From VGCC01 sp044375955 (GTDB lineage Bacteria; Actinomycetota; Actinomycetes; S36-B12): a stretch of 35,342 nt of DNA. Numbering within the stretch: the first letter of the stretch is position 1; every line of letters starts with the position of its first letter. The stretch lies in NCBI GenBank assembly GCA_044375955.1, contig JBILLS010000020.1, positions 1 through 35,342 on the forward strand. The letters run 5' to 3'. Position numbers and translations under genes: made by a program. Below, in pieces: positions 7,702 to 15,973 of this stretch. The notes below the pieces were generated by a model. That model had not been told where the DNA came from. It did not search any database and saw nothing but the letters and a program-made list of their open reading frames with translations.

Positions 7702-9039
7702 TCATGATTCTGATTGAGACTTGGCCGACGCTTTTCGCAGCGGATACTTGACGATAAGGGGGAGGCTCCCCGCAATGAGCAGTGCCGGGAACACGGAGAA
7801 CGCCGCTTGGACACCGAGAATCGTGGAACTTGTCTGATCGACAAACCCGGAGGTCGTCGAGGTGTATCCGCTCATCTCGAGTACAAGGAGCACGATGGCA
7901 GGCCCTAGGGCAAAGGCCGCCGTCTCACCGGCAGCCCAGATTCCCGTGAAGGAGCCTGCTCGGTTCTCGCCGTCCGTGGTGGCATCGTCACCGATGACGT
8001 CGGGCAACATCGCTAGAGGGAACATCTGCATCCCTGCATAGCCCACAGAGATAATCGCCATGAGGACGAGGGCGACGCCTAAAGGAATCACCTGCGATGC
8101 GAGCGAAGACAATAGCCCGATGACAAACAACACAGAGGCGATCAAGTAGCCCCGACGCTTTCCGAGTCGATGCCCCACGTTGTTCCATATCGGCATCGTG
8201 ATAACCGCGGGCACCAGGAGTACTGCCAGGACAATTCCGAAGTCAGTGATTCCGAGAACGTAGGCGGAGAAGTAGGGAGCTGCCGCGAGTACGGCACCTG
8301 CGCCGAGGGTCTGGATGAAGAAGGCGGCGAGGAGGAGTCGAAACGCGCCTAACTTCCATACTTGGCCAAACTGGGCCAGCAATGAGAGTCGCCCCGCCCC
8401 CGATTCGCTGACGAATCGTTCTTGGCGGCGAACCGTCGCCCAGCACGCCACCATGCCGGCGGATATAAGCAGGGCTACGACGACGCCCATCAGCAGGTAC
8501 CCCGTGTGTGCGTCAGTCGATTCTGTGATCAGGAACGGTGCGCTCACGCCGAATATGAGGATTCCCAGAAGCTGGAATCCCACGCGCCACGACATGAGGG
8601 TGGTGCGCTCGGCGGGAAGATCGGTGATTTCCGCGGAAAGCGCTATGTAGGGCACTTGGAAGATTCCGAATGCGGAGGCGGCGACCAGAAAGGCCACGAG
8701 CACCCATGCTGCGGCGGCTATCGGCATTGTTCCTTGGGGCACCGCGAACATGAGTGGGAAGCTGATGAGTATTGCCATCGCGCCCAGTAGTAGGAATCGA
8801 TTTCGATTGCCACGGCGAAGTGCGGAACGATCGCTGAGACCACCAAGCAAAGGAAGGAAGAAGAGGTCCCAGAGCTTCGGAACAAGAACCACGATTGCGG
8901 CGAGACCTGCAGCCACGCCCAGGGTGTTCGTCAGGTAGAGGGCGAGGACGAGTCCGGGGACCGTGCCGAATCCTGCAGATCCCGTTGCACCGAGCCCGTA
9001 GCCGATGTACTGGCTGCGCCGGAGCCTGTAGAAGGCCAT
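7702..9039 (-). CDS. MFS transporter, GPH sugar:cation symporter-like
   Basis: A 445-residue protein with about 12 hydrophobic segments. The N-terminal RSQYIGYGLGATG segment, the loop GGLSDRSALRRGNRNRF after the second or third helix and the MSWRVGFQLLG segment in the middle match the glycoside-pentoside-hexuronide:cation symporter branch (MFS_2) of the major facilitator superfamily. It probably moves a sugar or related solute with a cation; the substrate is unknown. I chose the ATG at 9039 rather than the upstream frame start at 9108: homologues begin at MAFYRLRRSQ, and a TACGCT box (9047-9052) lies 7 bases before it. It lies 41 bases downstream of the carboxypeptidase gene on the same strand. 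Confidence 0.82.
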   Translation of the reverse strand: MAFYRLRRSQYIGYGLGATGSAGFGTVPGLVLALYLTNTLGVAAGLAAIVVLVPKLWDLFFLPLLGGLSDRSALRRGNRNRFLLLGAMAILISFPLMFAVPQGTMPIAAAAWVLVAFLVAASAFGIFQVPYIALSAEITDLPAERTTLMSWRVGFQLLGILIFGVSAPFLITESTDAHTGYLLMGVVVALLISAGMVACWATVRRQERFVSESGAGRLSLLAQFGQVWKLGAFRLLLAAFFIQTLGAGAVLAAAPYFSAYVLGITDFGIVLAVLLVPAVITMPIWNNVGHRLGKRRGYLIASVLFVIGLLSSLASQVIPLGVALVLMAIISVGYAGMQMFPLAMLPDVIGDDATTDGENRAGSFTGIWAAGETAAFALGPAIVLLVLEMSGYTSTTSGFVDQTSSTILGVQAAFSVFPALLIAGSLPLIVKYPLRKASAKSQSES

Positions 9040-9080
9040 GCTTCTCAGCGTAGTGTCGCCCGCTGAACGTGGGATTGCAC

Positions 9081-9815
9081 CTAATTGGGCTTGTCGGAAC
9101 CCAGCCAACGAACGAGTCGCATCGTCGCCTCCGCGGCACGTTCCGTGTCACGCCTCGATGTCTCCGCTGGTAGTTCGACCGTTAAGGCGATGGCGTCGAG
9201 CTCCTTTGCAACCCATTCGGTCAGCGTCCCTCGACATGGACCCGCGCACCTGACGACTCTCGCTGGAAGATCCATCCATCGCGCGAAGCGCCGACCAGCC
9301 TCACGGGCGGAAGCATGGGTGATGTCCACAACGGCGAATGGCTGATGAAAGGAAAGCACCGCCGCTGGTTGCACGGAGGTGAGAAATCGCATCACCGCCC
9401 GGGTTTCCGGTTCGCTTGCGGGGCGGGGTCCTGACCACTGCCGGGTGTCGGCTCCTTGTGCTCGCCATCGGGTTGGGAAGTTGCGATTCAGGTCAACACC
9501 GCGCGCATTCGTACGAGCCTGTTCTGCATGGCCATCAGGATTCATCGAGGGTATGAGCCAGAGTGCGGTTCCCTCCGGGGGCGTGAGTGCTCGTAAGGAT
9601 TCAATGACGCGCCTTCCGGCTGGTTCGTCACCGTGCATCTGGCCGAGGACCACAACGCGAAGGTCGGCTTCGGGGTCACCGATGACGTAGGCCCGGATCG
9701 GGGCGCCCTCGTGCGATGTACCGACCTGTCTCCATGTGGAATCAGCAACTGCGGGGGAGTGGCCGACAAGGCCGAGTGCAGTGAGGGCGAGAGCGCAGCC
9801 CACGAAGAATTTCAC
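9081..9815 (-). CDS. secreted M14 zinc carboxypeptidase, MpaA-like
   Basis: A 244-residue protein with a signal peptide (cleavage likely after A24 in PAVA-DS). The M14 motifs are intact: zinc ligands H61 and E64 in GQMHGDE, then NPDG, GVDLNRNFP with the substrate-binding N110/R111, third ligand H157 in LSFHQPF and the catalytic glutamate E214 in LTVELP. The compact size without a prodomain resembles MpaA-type enzymes, which cleave gamma-D-glutamyl-diaminopimelate bonds of murein peptides, so a cell-wall role is likely but not proven. Two cysteines (C190, C194) may form a disulfide near the active site. The start is GTG 9815 with AGAGGGG upstream. Confidence 0.83.
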   Translation of the reverse strand: MKFFVGCALALTALGLVGHSPAVADSTWRQVGTSHEGAPIRAYVIGDPEADLRVVVLGQMHGDEPAGRRVIESLRALTPPEGTALWLIPSMNPDGHAEQARTNARGVDLNRNFPTRWRAQGADTRQWSGPRPASEPETRAVMRFLTSVQPAAVLSFHQPFAVVDITHASAREAGRRFARWMDLPARVVRCAGPCRGTLTEWVAKELDAIALTVELPAETSRRDTERAAEATMRLVRWLGSDKPN

Positions 9816-9941
9816 GTCGCGCCCCTCTGATCAGCCTGCGTGGCCACAACCGTATCCACGGGGGTCGGTTTCGTGAAACACGCGAGGGCAGGTCCAGGGA
9901 TGTACCGATCAAACGCCATCAGTTCCGTGGATACTTCCTTC

Positions 9942-11378
9942 ATGCGTCGTGCCACCGGAATTGTGATCGCTGCAGCACTCGCCTTCCCGGTCAGTGCAGT
10001 CCACGCCCAAGAGGCGGACTCGACCGTGACGGTCATGAGCAGGAACATCTACCTGGGTGCCGACGTTGCCGTGGCGCTCGAGTTGATTCCGGATATGCCA
10101 GCCGCCGCCCAGTTCATGTGGGACCAGGTCGCCGCCACCGATTTCGACACCCGCGTCGAGGCCCTCGCCGATGAGCTCGTGCAAAACCAGCCCGACGTCG
10201 TAGGAATCCAAGAAGCAACCACCTGGATGTGTCGACCTTCCTGGCTCGGCTCGAGCACCGTCATCTTCGACTTCCTCCAGCAACTCCTCGACGCCACCGA
10301 GGCGGCCGGTGTCCCGTACGTGATCGCCAAACACGACGGGGTGCAGGCGTTGAGCCCCGGATACTCCATTCCGGCCCTCCCAGGTCTTACCACCGTGCGA
10401 GATCCGGAGACATTCCAACCGATCTTCGGTGCCGAAGAGGTGGCCTGTGGCTTCACGATCGGTGATGCGTTGATCGTGCGTGCGGACCTCGCTGATTCGA
10501 TCACTGCGGCGGGAACCCACACCTATGAGGACAAGTACGCGGTTGTTCCTGTGGTTTTCGAAGTGCCCCGGGGCTACGCATGGGCGGATCTGCAACTGCC
10601 CGAGGGTGCCGTCCGCTTCGTCACCACGCATCTGGAATCCGTCTGGGCGCCTGACAGCGTCCCCCTGGGAACGGTGCAGGCGCGCGAGCTCGCCGCGACC
10701 ACGAGTGAGTGGTCCATGCCGCTCGTGGTCCTGGGTGACTTCAATGCCGATCCGCGTGATCCGCGGGGTGTGGGGCAACCGAATCCGGGCTTGCAGCCCG
10801 ACGTGACGACGGGATGTGCCCCGCAAGCCTCCTCACCCACCGCGTCCAGCGCCGATCCATCCTGCAATGCGTATTGGGCGATGGTGCGCGCCGGCTTTGA
10901 GGATGCGGGACCTGATCCGCTTGACCCCGCGAACGCGACCTGGGGGGCCAGCGCCCTACTCGCCGGGCCCGACCTCGAACGGCTTTCGCAATCGGGAGGG
11001 AACGCCTACGGATATACCGATCGGTTGGACTACATCTTCACCAAGAACGGGGTGCGTGTCGTAGATGTCGCCCTGGTCGGGCAGAGATGGCCGGACGGAG
11101 AGCACATGTGGGCATGCTCGGACCCGCAGCAGGTGGACAACGCGCGTGCAGCGGCTGAGATGCTCGGTGTGCCTTTGGGTGAGGCATTCTGTCTGCCCAC
11201 GGACCATGTCGGCTTGATCGCGACCCTGGACGTTCCCCCGGGTACGTCTGCATCACCTGCTGGTGGCATCGAGCGCACGACCGGGATGCTGATCCTGATC
11301 GGGGTGCTCCTGATGTCCGGCGTGGTGGCGTTGTGGGCGGTACGCCGCAGCAGACTCCACGACCAGCCGTCACCGTAG
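9942..11378 (+). CDS. secreted, membrane-anchored endonuclease/exonuclease/phosphatase-fold protein
   Basis: A 478-residue protein of the EEP superfamily (DNase I, sphingomyelinase, inositol phosphatase fold). It has an N-terminal signal peptide ending near VHAQ (residues 1-22) and a C-terminal hydrophobic segment (about 446-468) followed by basic residues, so the enzyme domain should sit outside the cell. Catalytic motifs are present: N35 in MSRNIY, E91 in VGIQEATT, D266 and N268 in VLGDFNAD, and D421/H422 in TDHVG. The substrate may be nucleic acid or a phospho-lipid head group. The upstream frame start (9840) would precede the signal peptide by 34 residues, so I use the ATG at 9942. Confidence 0.82.
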   Translation: MRRATGIVIAAALAFPVSAVHAQEADSTVTVMSRNIYLGADVAVALELIPDMPAAAQFMWDQVAATDFDTRVEALADELVQNQPDVVGIQEATTWMCRPSWLGSSTVIFDFLQQLLDATEAAGVPYVIAKHDGVQALSPGYSIPALPGLTTVRDPETFQPIFGAEEVACGFTIGDALIVRADLADSITAAGTHTYEDKYAVVPVVFEVPRGYAWADLQLPEGAVRFVTTHLESVWAPDSVPLGTVQARELAATTSEWSMPLVVLGDFNADPRDPRGVGQPNPGLQPDVTTGCAPQASSPTASSADPSCNAYWAMVRAGFEDAGPDPLDPANATWGASALLAGPDLERLSQSGGNAYGYTDRLDYIFTKNGVRVVDVALVGQRWPDGEHMWACSDPQQVDNARAAAEMLGVPLGEAFCLPTDHVGLIATLDVPPGTSASPAGGIERTTGMLILIGVLLMSGVVALWAVRRSRLHDQPSP

Positions 11379-11381
11379 GCT
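11376..11381 (+). promoter_or_regulatory. leaderless -10 box overlapping an upstream stop codon
   Basis: TAGGCT begins with the TAG stop of the EEP-fold gene (11376-11378) and ends 6 bases before the GTG start at 11388. The downstream gene can therefore be transcribed on its own. Confidence 0.5.
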
Positions 11382-11387
11382 CGGCAC

Positions 11388-11948
11388 GTGGCATCCACGT
11401 CCGGTGAGCGTTCGGACTACTTCCCCGCGATCGAGAAGAAGTATGGACAGCCGATGTCCTACTGGTTCGAGGTTATGAAGGACATCTCAGGTCAGAAGTA
11501 TCCCGAGCAGATGGCATATCTTCAGAACAACTACGGCTTCACGCGAACACACGCCAATGCGCTCGTTCTCTATAGCCGCGGATCGACAACCTCACGACGG
11601 TATAGCTCGCTGCGCGCCTACTTGGACGAGCTCGATCCGGTGAAGAGGGCGACCGTGGAGACGATCCTGCGCGCTGTTCAGTCCAAGTACCCAACGTCGG
11701 AAATCGTCATGGCCTGGAATCAGCCCATGGTGCGCTACCGAGGTCACTACGTCTTCGGAGTGTCGGTCGCCGCCAAGCACATTCTCATCGCACCGTTCAA
11801 CCCTGACGTGATCAAGAAGTTCACCCGGCGGCTGCGCGACTACAAGGTCAACAAGAAGACGATTCAGGTTCCCGTGGACTGGGAGGTTGACACGGCGCTC
11901 CTGCGCGACATGGTCACGGCATGCGTAGCCACGCTCGCTAAGGCTTGA
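11388..11948 (+). CDS. DUF4287/DUF1801 domain protein
   Basis: A 186-residue soluble protein. Residues about 10-65 (FPAIEKKYGQPMSYWFEVM, then FTRTHANALVLYSRG) match DUF4287. The remainder (ELDPVKRATVETILRAVQ, then HYVFGVSVAAKHILIAPF) matches the DUF1801/YdhG-like fold, a family with a frataxin-like or SRPBCC-like structure and no firmly known role. No signal peptide is present. The GTG start follows a -10 box by 6 bases. Its stop overlaps the convergent hydrolase gene by 11 bases. Confidence 0.75.
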   Translation: MASTSGERSDYFPAIEKKYGQPMSYWFEVMKDISGQKYPEQMAYLQNNYGFTRTHANALVLYSRGSTTSRRYSSLRAYLDELDPVKRATVETILRAVQSKYPTSEIVMAWNQPMVRYRGHYVFGVSVAAKHILIAPFNPDVIKKFTRRLRDYKVNKKTIQVPVDWEVDTALLRDMVTACVATLAKA

Positions 11949-14016
11949 GCAGTGCCGCCCGCTCGGGCAAAGCCACCCGCACGAGATCGATCAACCCCGC
12001 CGCATCCACCGAATGCCCGACGTACTTGGACGCTTTCGCGAGCGTGTCCGTCTTCGCCTTGTCCATGTCCCGCGCGGGCTTCGCGCACGCAGCCGCCCAG
12101 TCACGATAGAGCTCCCAGGCGAGTTCGCGCTGGCGTAGCGCAGTGTTCATCCGCTCCATCTGCTTGGCCGTTGCCGGCAGTCGCCAGGTCTGGCTGATGG
12201 CATCGGGAAGTACCTCGCGGTAGTCGTGGCCGCCCTCGGCGAACGTTCCGGGGGTGGGGGTCAGTGCGTTGAGCATGTCGATGAATGTCATGAGGAACGT
12301 GGTGCCAGGAACCCAGTAGGTGTTCTGGGGTGCGCCAGTAGGACGTTCCGGTCCCAACCAGTCGGGCTTGCGCCACATCAATTGGCTGCCGAACTTCGGG
12401 ATCGGGTCATCGCCGTTCTGCAGCAGCAGATAGCGCACCTGCGCCCGCTTCTTCGGGTCGAGTGCCCGCCAATCCTCGAGGTTGCGCGGCAGGTAGATGT
12501 CGTCGGGTCCGACGTCGGGGGCCTCAGCGATGCTCCGATCACCCCAGAGCTCCTTGCGCCAGGTGGTTGCCGAGGGTGTGCCGATCCAGAGCGCGTAGTC
12601 CACCTTCGCGCCAGGAAGGCCGTAGGTCCACGTTCCCTGGAACATGCCCTCGCTGACCTGTGAACCCAGGCTCTCGCCGAACAGGTAGAAGTTCGGTCGC
12701 TTCTTCTTCGGCATGTCCATCAGGCGCATCGTGATGCCGTCGATCACCATGCGGGTCTGGTCGATTCCCTTGGATACGTCACCGAGCGAGAAACTCGAGG
12801 GCAGTACGGAGTACTGAATTGCTGCCGACGCGCAATTACCTCCGGTGAGGAACTCGAAAGTCTCGGTGGCGACATAGTTGACGTATCCCGAACCCGTGGG
12901 GGAGAACAGCGCGAAGTGTTCACGCTCGAGTGCCTTGGTGCGGTCGATCTCTTGGAGCAGGATCTCCGCGCGCTCGTGGGGGTCTTCGACGATATCGAGG
13001 CTGCCGTAAACGCGGATCGGCTGGATCGCATCGGTGCGGCCCATGACGGAGTTGATGGTCGCGGGATCGAGCACTGCTGCCAGCCAGCGCGCACCCTCGC
13101 GGGTCTGCTTCATCCAGTCGAGCCCTGAGGCAGGGGAGCCGGTGACCTCCGGGATCGTCGGGGGGATCTCCATGCCGGGTTCGACGGCGCCCCCGCCCTT
13201 GGTGAGCAGTGCCGACACCTGCTGCAATGCGAAGTACGCGAACCCGGCGCTGAGTGCGAGCGATGTCACTCGCCCGAGTGCCCGGTGGTCTTGGGGCTCA
13301 CCACCGAAGGCTTTGCTTGCGCCGTGGGCGAGGGAGTTCGTGAGCAAAGACTCGACGCGGGCCAAGCCGAACATGCCGAGGGCGACTCCGGTGCCGATCG
13401 CGGCCATCTGGAGGGGGGCAACCTCGCGCACGGAGTCCTCGTCGAACGTCTCGGGTTGGTCGGTTTGTGCCTGCCCGCGGCCACCGATGAGGGAACCGGG
13501 GGCCGCGCGCCACGGCGACACACTCGCCCAGGAGGCTGCTGCGGCAAGACCCGCGACCGCGAACCCGAGCCGACGACCGGTCGAGCGCGAGCCGACGACG
13601 GATGAGATCGCGCTCGCCGTTGCCCCGACCATCGCGGTGCGGCCCACGAGGCGGACTGCCGCCCGCGAGCGCGGTTCATGTTCCTGCCAGGCGAATCTCC
13701 GGAAGGTGGCCGCACCGAGGGCACCGAGGCCTGCCGCGACCGCAACTCGCGCGACAGTGCCCGGGTTGCTGTCCCGGCTGACGCGTGAGGCGAGGGCGTC
13801 GACCACCGCGTCGGCGGCAGAGAACAGGCCGTAGGCAAAGGCGGTGGTGGTCCCGCTGATGATCGCCTGATCCCTGCTCCCGCGGGTCAGCAGGTTCGGC
13901 TGGAAACTACGTCCCAACGCGATACCTGCACCGATGAGGCCGGTGCGCGCAGGGTGGTCCAGACCCGACGAGACTGCGCGGGCACCAGGGTCCGCTGGGG
14001 TTGAGATGGGATGCAT
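11938..14016 (-). CDS. membrane alpha/beta hydrolase (Abhydrolase_9 / DUF2319 type)
   Basis: A 692-residue protein. The first 280 residues hold several Ala/Gly-rich hydrophobic segments, probably 4-6 membrane passes. The rest is an alpha/beta hydrolase domain with nucleophile S449 in LFGESLGSQ, acid region LLLQNGDDPIPKFG and a terminal histidine in EGGHDYREVLPD. The motifs RIRVYGSLDIVEDPHERAE-like (here IRVYGSLD) and FSPTGSGYVNYVATE are typical of this actinobacterial family, formerly DUF2319. The substrate is unknown; a lipid or cell-wall ester is a guess. The ATG at 14016 follows TAACGT (14023-14028, reverse strand) by 6 bases, so it is probably leaderless. Confidence 0.82.
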   Translation of the reverse strand: MHPISTPADPGARAVSSGLDHPARTGLIGAGIALGRSFQPNLLTRGSRDQAIISGTTTAFAYGLFSAADAVVDALASRVSRDSNPGTVARVAVAAGLGALGAATFRRFAWQEHEPRSRAAVRLVGRTAMVGATASAISSVVGSRSTGRRLGFAVAGLAAAASWASVSPWRAAPGSLIGGRGQAQTDQPETFDEDSVREVAPLQMAAIGTGVALGMFGLARVESLLTNSLAHGASKAFGGEPQDHRALGRVTSLALSAGFAYFALQQVSALLTKGGGAVEPGMEIPPTIPEVTGSPASGLDWMKQTREGARWLAAVLDPATINSVMGRTDAIQPIRVYGSLDIVEDPHERAEILLQEIDRTKALEREHFALFSPTGSGYVNYVATETFEFLTGGNCASAAIQYSVLPSSFSLGDVSKGIDQTRMVIDGITMRLMDMPKKKRPNFYLFGESLGSQVSEGMFQGTWTYGLPGAKVDYALWIGTPSATTWRKELWGDRSIAEAPDVGPDDIYLPRNLEDWRALDPKKRAQVRYLLLQNGDDPIPKFGSQLMWRKPDWLGPERPTGAPQNTYWVPGTTFLMTFIDMLNALTPTPGTFAEGGHDYREVLPDAISQTWRLPATAKQMERMNTALRQRELAWELYRDWAAACAKPARDMDKAKTDTLAKASKYVGHSVDAAGLIDLVRVALPERAALLKP

Positions 14017-14022
14017 GACGAA

Positions 14023-14028
14023 ACGTTA
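14023..14028 (-). promoter_or_regulatory. leaderless -10 box of the membrane hydrolase gene
   Basis: Read leftward, TAACGT is followed by TTCGTC and then the ATG at 14016. The spacing is the same 6 nt seen at the other leaderless genes. Confidence 0.5.
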
Positions 14029-14092
14029 GCGTCCCGTGAATCCGGGAGCGTGGCCACCTCTCGATTGGTGATCGGCGGGTGTGGTGGCATGG

Positions 14093-15913
14093 TTACCAGC
14101 CGGCGAAGTGATCCTCGGGGAAGTTGATTCGACCGGATTTTCGCCACTCAGTCTTGATACCTGCAAGGACGTGGCGCCTATCCACCTTGACACCCTCGGC
14201 GGCAGCGAAGTAAGCGGCATCGATCGCGGCTGCGCGTATATATCCGCCTGTGATGTCTATGAGGGCGATGGTGTCTAGATCTTCCTTCGAGAGGGCCTCG
14301 GGGAATCCCGTAAGCGCTCGTGACCACATTTCGCGACGCGCTGTGACGTCAGGTTCAGGAAAATCAAGAATCATGTCGAGTCGCCGCTGAAAGGCCTCAT
14401 CAAGATTCGCCCTCAGATTCGTGGTGAGTATGGCTAGTCCATCAAAGGCTTCGATCCGCTGAAGGAGGTAGGCGACTTCGATGTTCGCGTAGCGGTCTCG
14501 TGCGTCGGACACTTCTGAGCGCTTGCCGAACAAGGCATCTGCTTCGTCGAATAGGAGTATCCCATCGACTCGCTCGACGGCGGAGAAGACGCGTTCAAGG
14601 TTCTTCTCGGTTTCTCCGATGTATTTGTCGACCACGCTGGCAAGTTCGATGCAGAACAGAGGTAAGTCGAGCTCGCCGGCGAGGGCTTCTGCCGCCAGCG
14701 TCTTGCCCGTCCCAGGTGGTCCGGCGAAAAGAGCGCTGACTCCGCGACCTTTCGCGCCACCGGGACGCATATTCCACTCGTCCAAGACGAGCGTGCGGTA
14801 CCTCACGCGATCGCAGAGGTGGCGGAGCGAGTCCTTTGTTGATGTGTCGACGATGACGTCGGACAGATTGAACTCCGGACGAATCGCACGCACTTTGGAG
14901 TCTCGTGTCTGGCTGGAGAATCGCTCGATCATGACATCGGTCATGGAGCGTCCCTGAAGCTGGACAATGTCCTCCGGCTCAACGTGTGTCGTTTCCGTAG
15001 CCTCGGTGGCACCAAGTTGTGACCCGAAGAGTTCCCACCACATGGCACGCTGCGAGGTAGTTGGTGCAGGTAGATCGATCACCTGAATCTCGTCATCCGA
15101 AGCGATGCGGGTGTGTGCCGGTGCGAGAATGATCGTCGGCAGCATCACGGGGATGAGTTGACGTGCCATGGAGACGGAGACGTCAGAATCCAGCGTGCGC
15201 GCGTCAACCACGAGTGGAGCCTGACGAAGGGCCGCTTCTGTCACGCACGCACGCAGCGAATCACCATCACCTGAGTCTGCAGCGAGTCGATGAGCGTCGA
15301 TGACCAGCGGCTCTGAATCAAATAGATCCAGTGCCACCCGGCGTGCCTGATCGGTCGCAGCCGTGCCTGCCGCAGCGCGCATGACCACCGTCGCACGTTC
15401 TATCGGGGGAAGTGCTGGGAGCATGTCGGCCGCGAGGGCCTCGCGCGTGGGGACATGTACGGACTGCACCACCGGGGGGTCGGGCCATTCGTCTCCGAGG
15501 AGAGCCCCAACAACCCTGTCCGGGACACTGATCACCTGGCCTGCGAGGGGAGCACCCTTCGGTTCTAGTCGAATGAGCCCGAGAGCGCGAAGCGGGGCGT
15601 CCTCGCGCAGTGGGCGGCGCGCTTCGATGTCCATGGGGTTGGCACCGGCAAGGGCAATGCATGTCATGACGTCGAGAGCGCCTATTCGACGAACACCCTT
15701 CGGCGGAGGTGCGAGTTCGCGGATTCGGGTGCTCATGGCCGGGGCGCATGCCAGCACCAGGTAGGCGAGCTCCTGCGCGTCAAGACCCAAGTCCCGTGCA
15801 AGTGCGGTAGCTGATGCAGGGATGGATACGTCAGCTGCAGATGTGCCCGGCAAGCCAGTGAGGTGTGATTCGAGCGCGTCGAGGAATTGCTGCCAGTCCT
15901 CAGGGATGTTCAT
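14093..15913 (-). CDS. CIS-associated AAA+ ATPase (Pvc15/Afp15-like)
   Basis: A 606-residue protein. The C-terminal half is one AAA+ module: Walker A GPPGTGKT (398-405), Walker B ILLFDEADA (D456/E457), sensor LTTNLRANLD and arginine fingers R510/R511 in FQRRLD. The N-terminal 350 residues are a degenerate, probably scaffolding region, as in the ATPases of contractile injection systems. In Afp/PVC, this ATPase is required for assembly or cargo loading. I chose the ATG at 15913 because GGGAG lies 5 bases upstream; the frame is open to 15973 but the added residues have no support. It is the last gene of the leftward CIS operon. Confidence 0.88.
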   Translation of the reverse strand: MNIPEDWQQFLDALESHLTGLPGTSAADVSIPASATALARDLGLDAQELAYLVLACAPAMSTRIRELAPPPKGVRRIGALDVMTCIALAGANPMDIEARRPLREDAPLRALGLIRLEPKGAPLAGQVISVPDRVVGALLGDEWPDPPVVQSVHVPTREALAADMLPALPPIERATVVMRAAAGTAATDQARRVALDLFDSEPLVIDAHRLAADSGDGDSLRACVTEAALRQAPLVVDARTLDSDVSVSMARQLIPVMLPTIILAPAHTRIASDDEIQVIDLPAPTTSQRAMWWELFGSQLGATEATETTHVEPEDIVQLQGRSMTDVMIERFSSQTRDSKVRAIRPEFNLSDVIVDTSTKDSLRHLCDRVRYRTLVLDEWNMRPGGAKGRGVSALFAGPPGTGKTLAAEALAGELDLPLFCIELASVVDKYIGETEKNLERVFSAVERVDGILLFDEADALFGKRSEVSDARDRYANIEVAYLLQRIEAFDGLAILTTNLRANLDEAFQRRLDMILDFPEPDVTARREMWSRALTGFPEALSKEDLDTIALIDITGGYIRAAAIDAAYFAAAEGVKVDRRHVLAGIKTEWRKSGRINFPEDHFAGW

Positions 15914-15973
15914 GCGTCTCCCATACGTGTGGCAGGTCTCGCGCGCTCTTGGCCGGTGTGCACTCGGGGCCAA

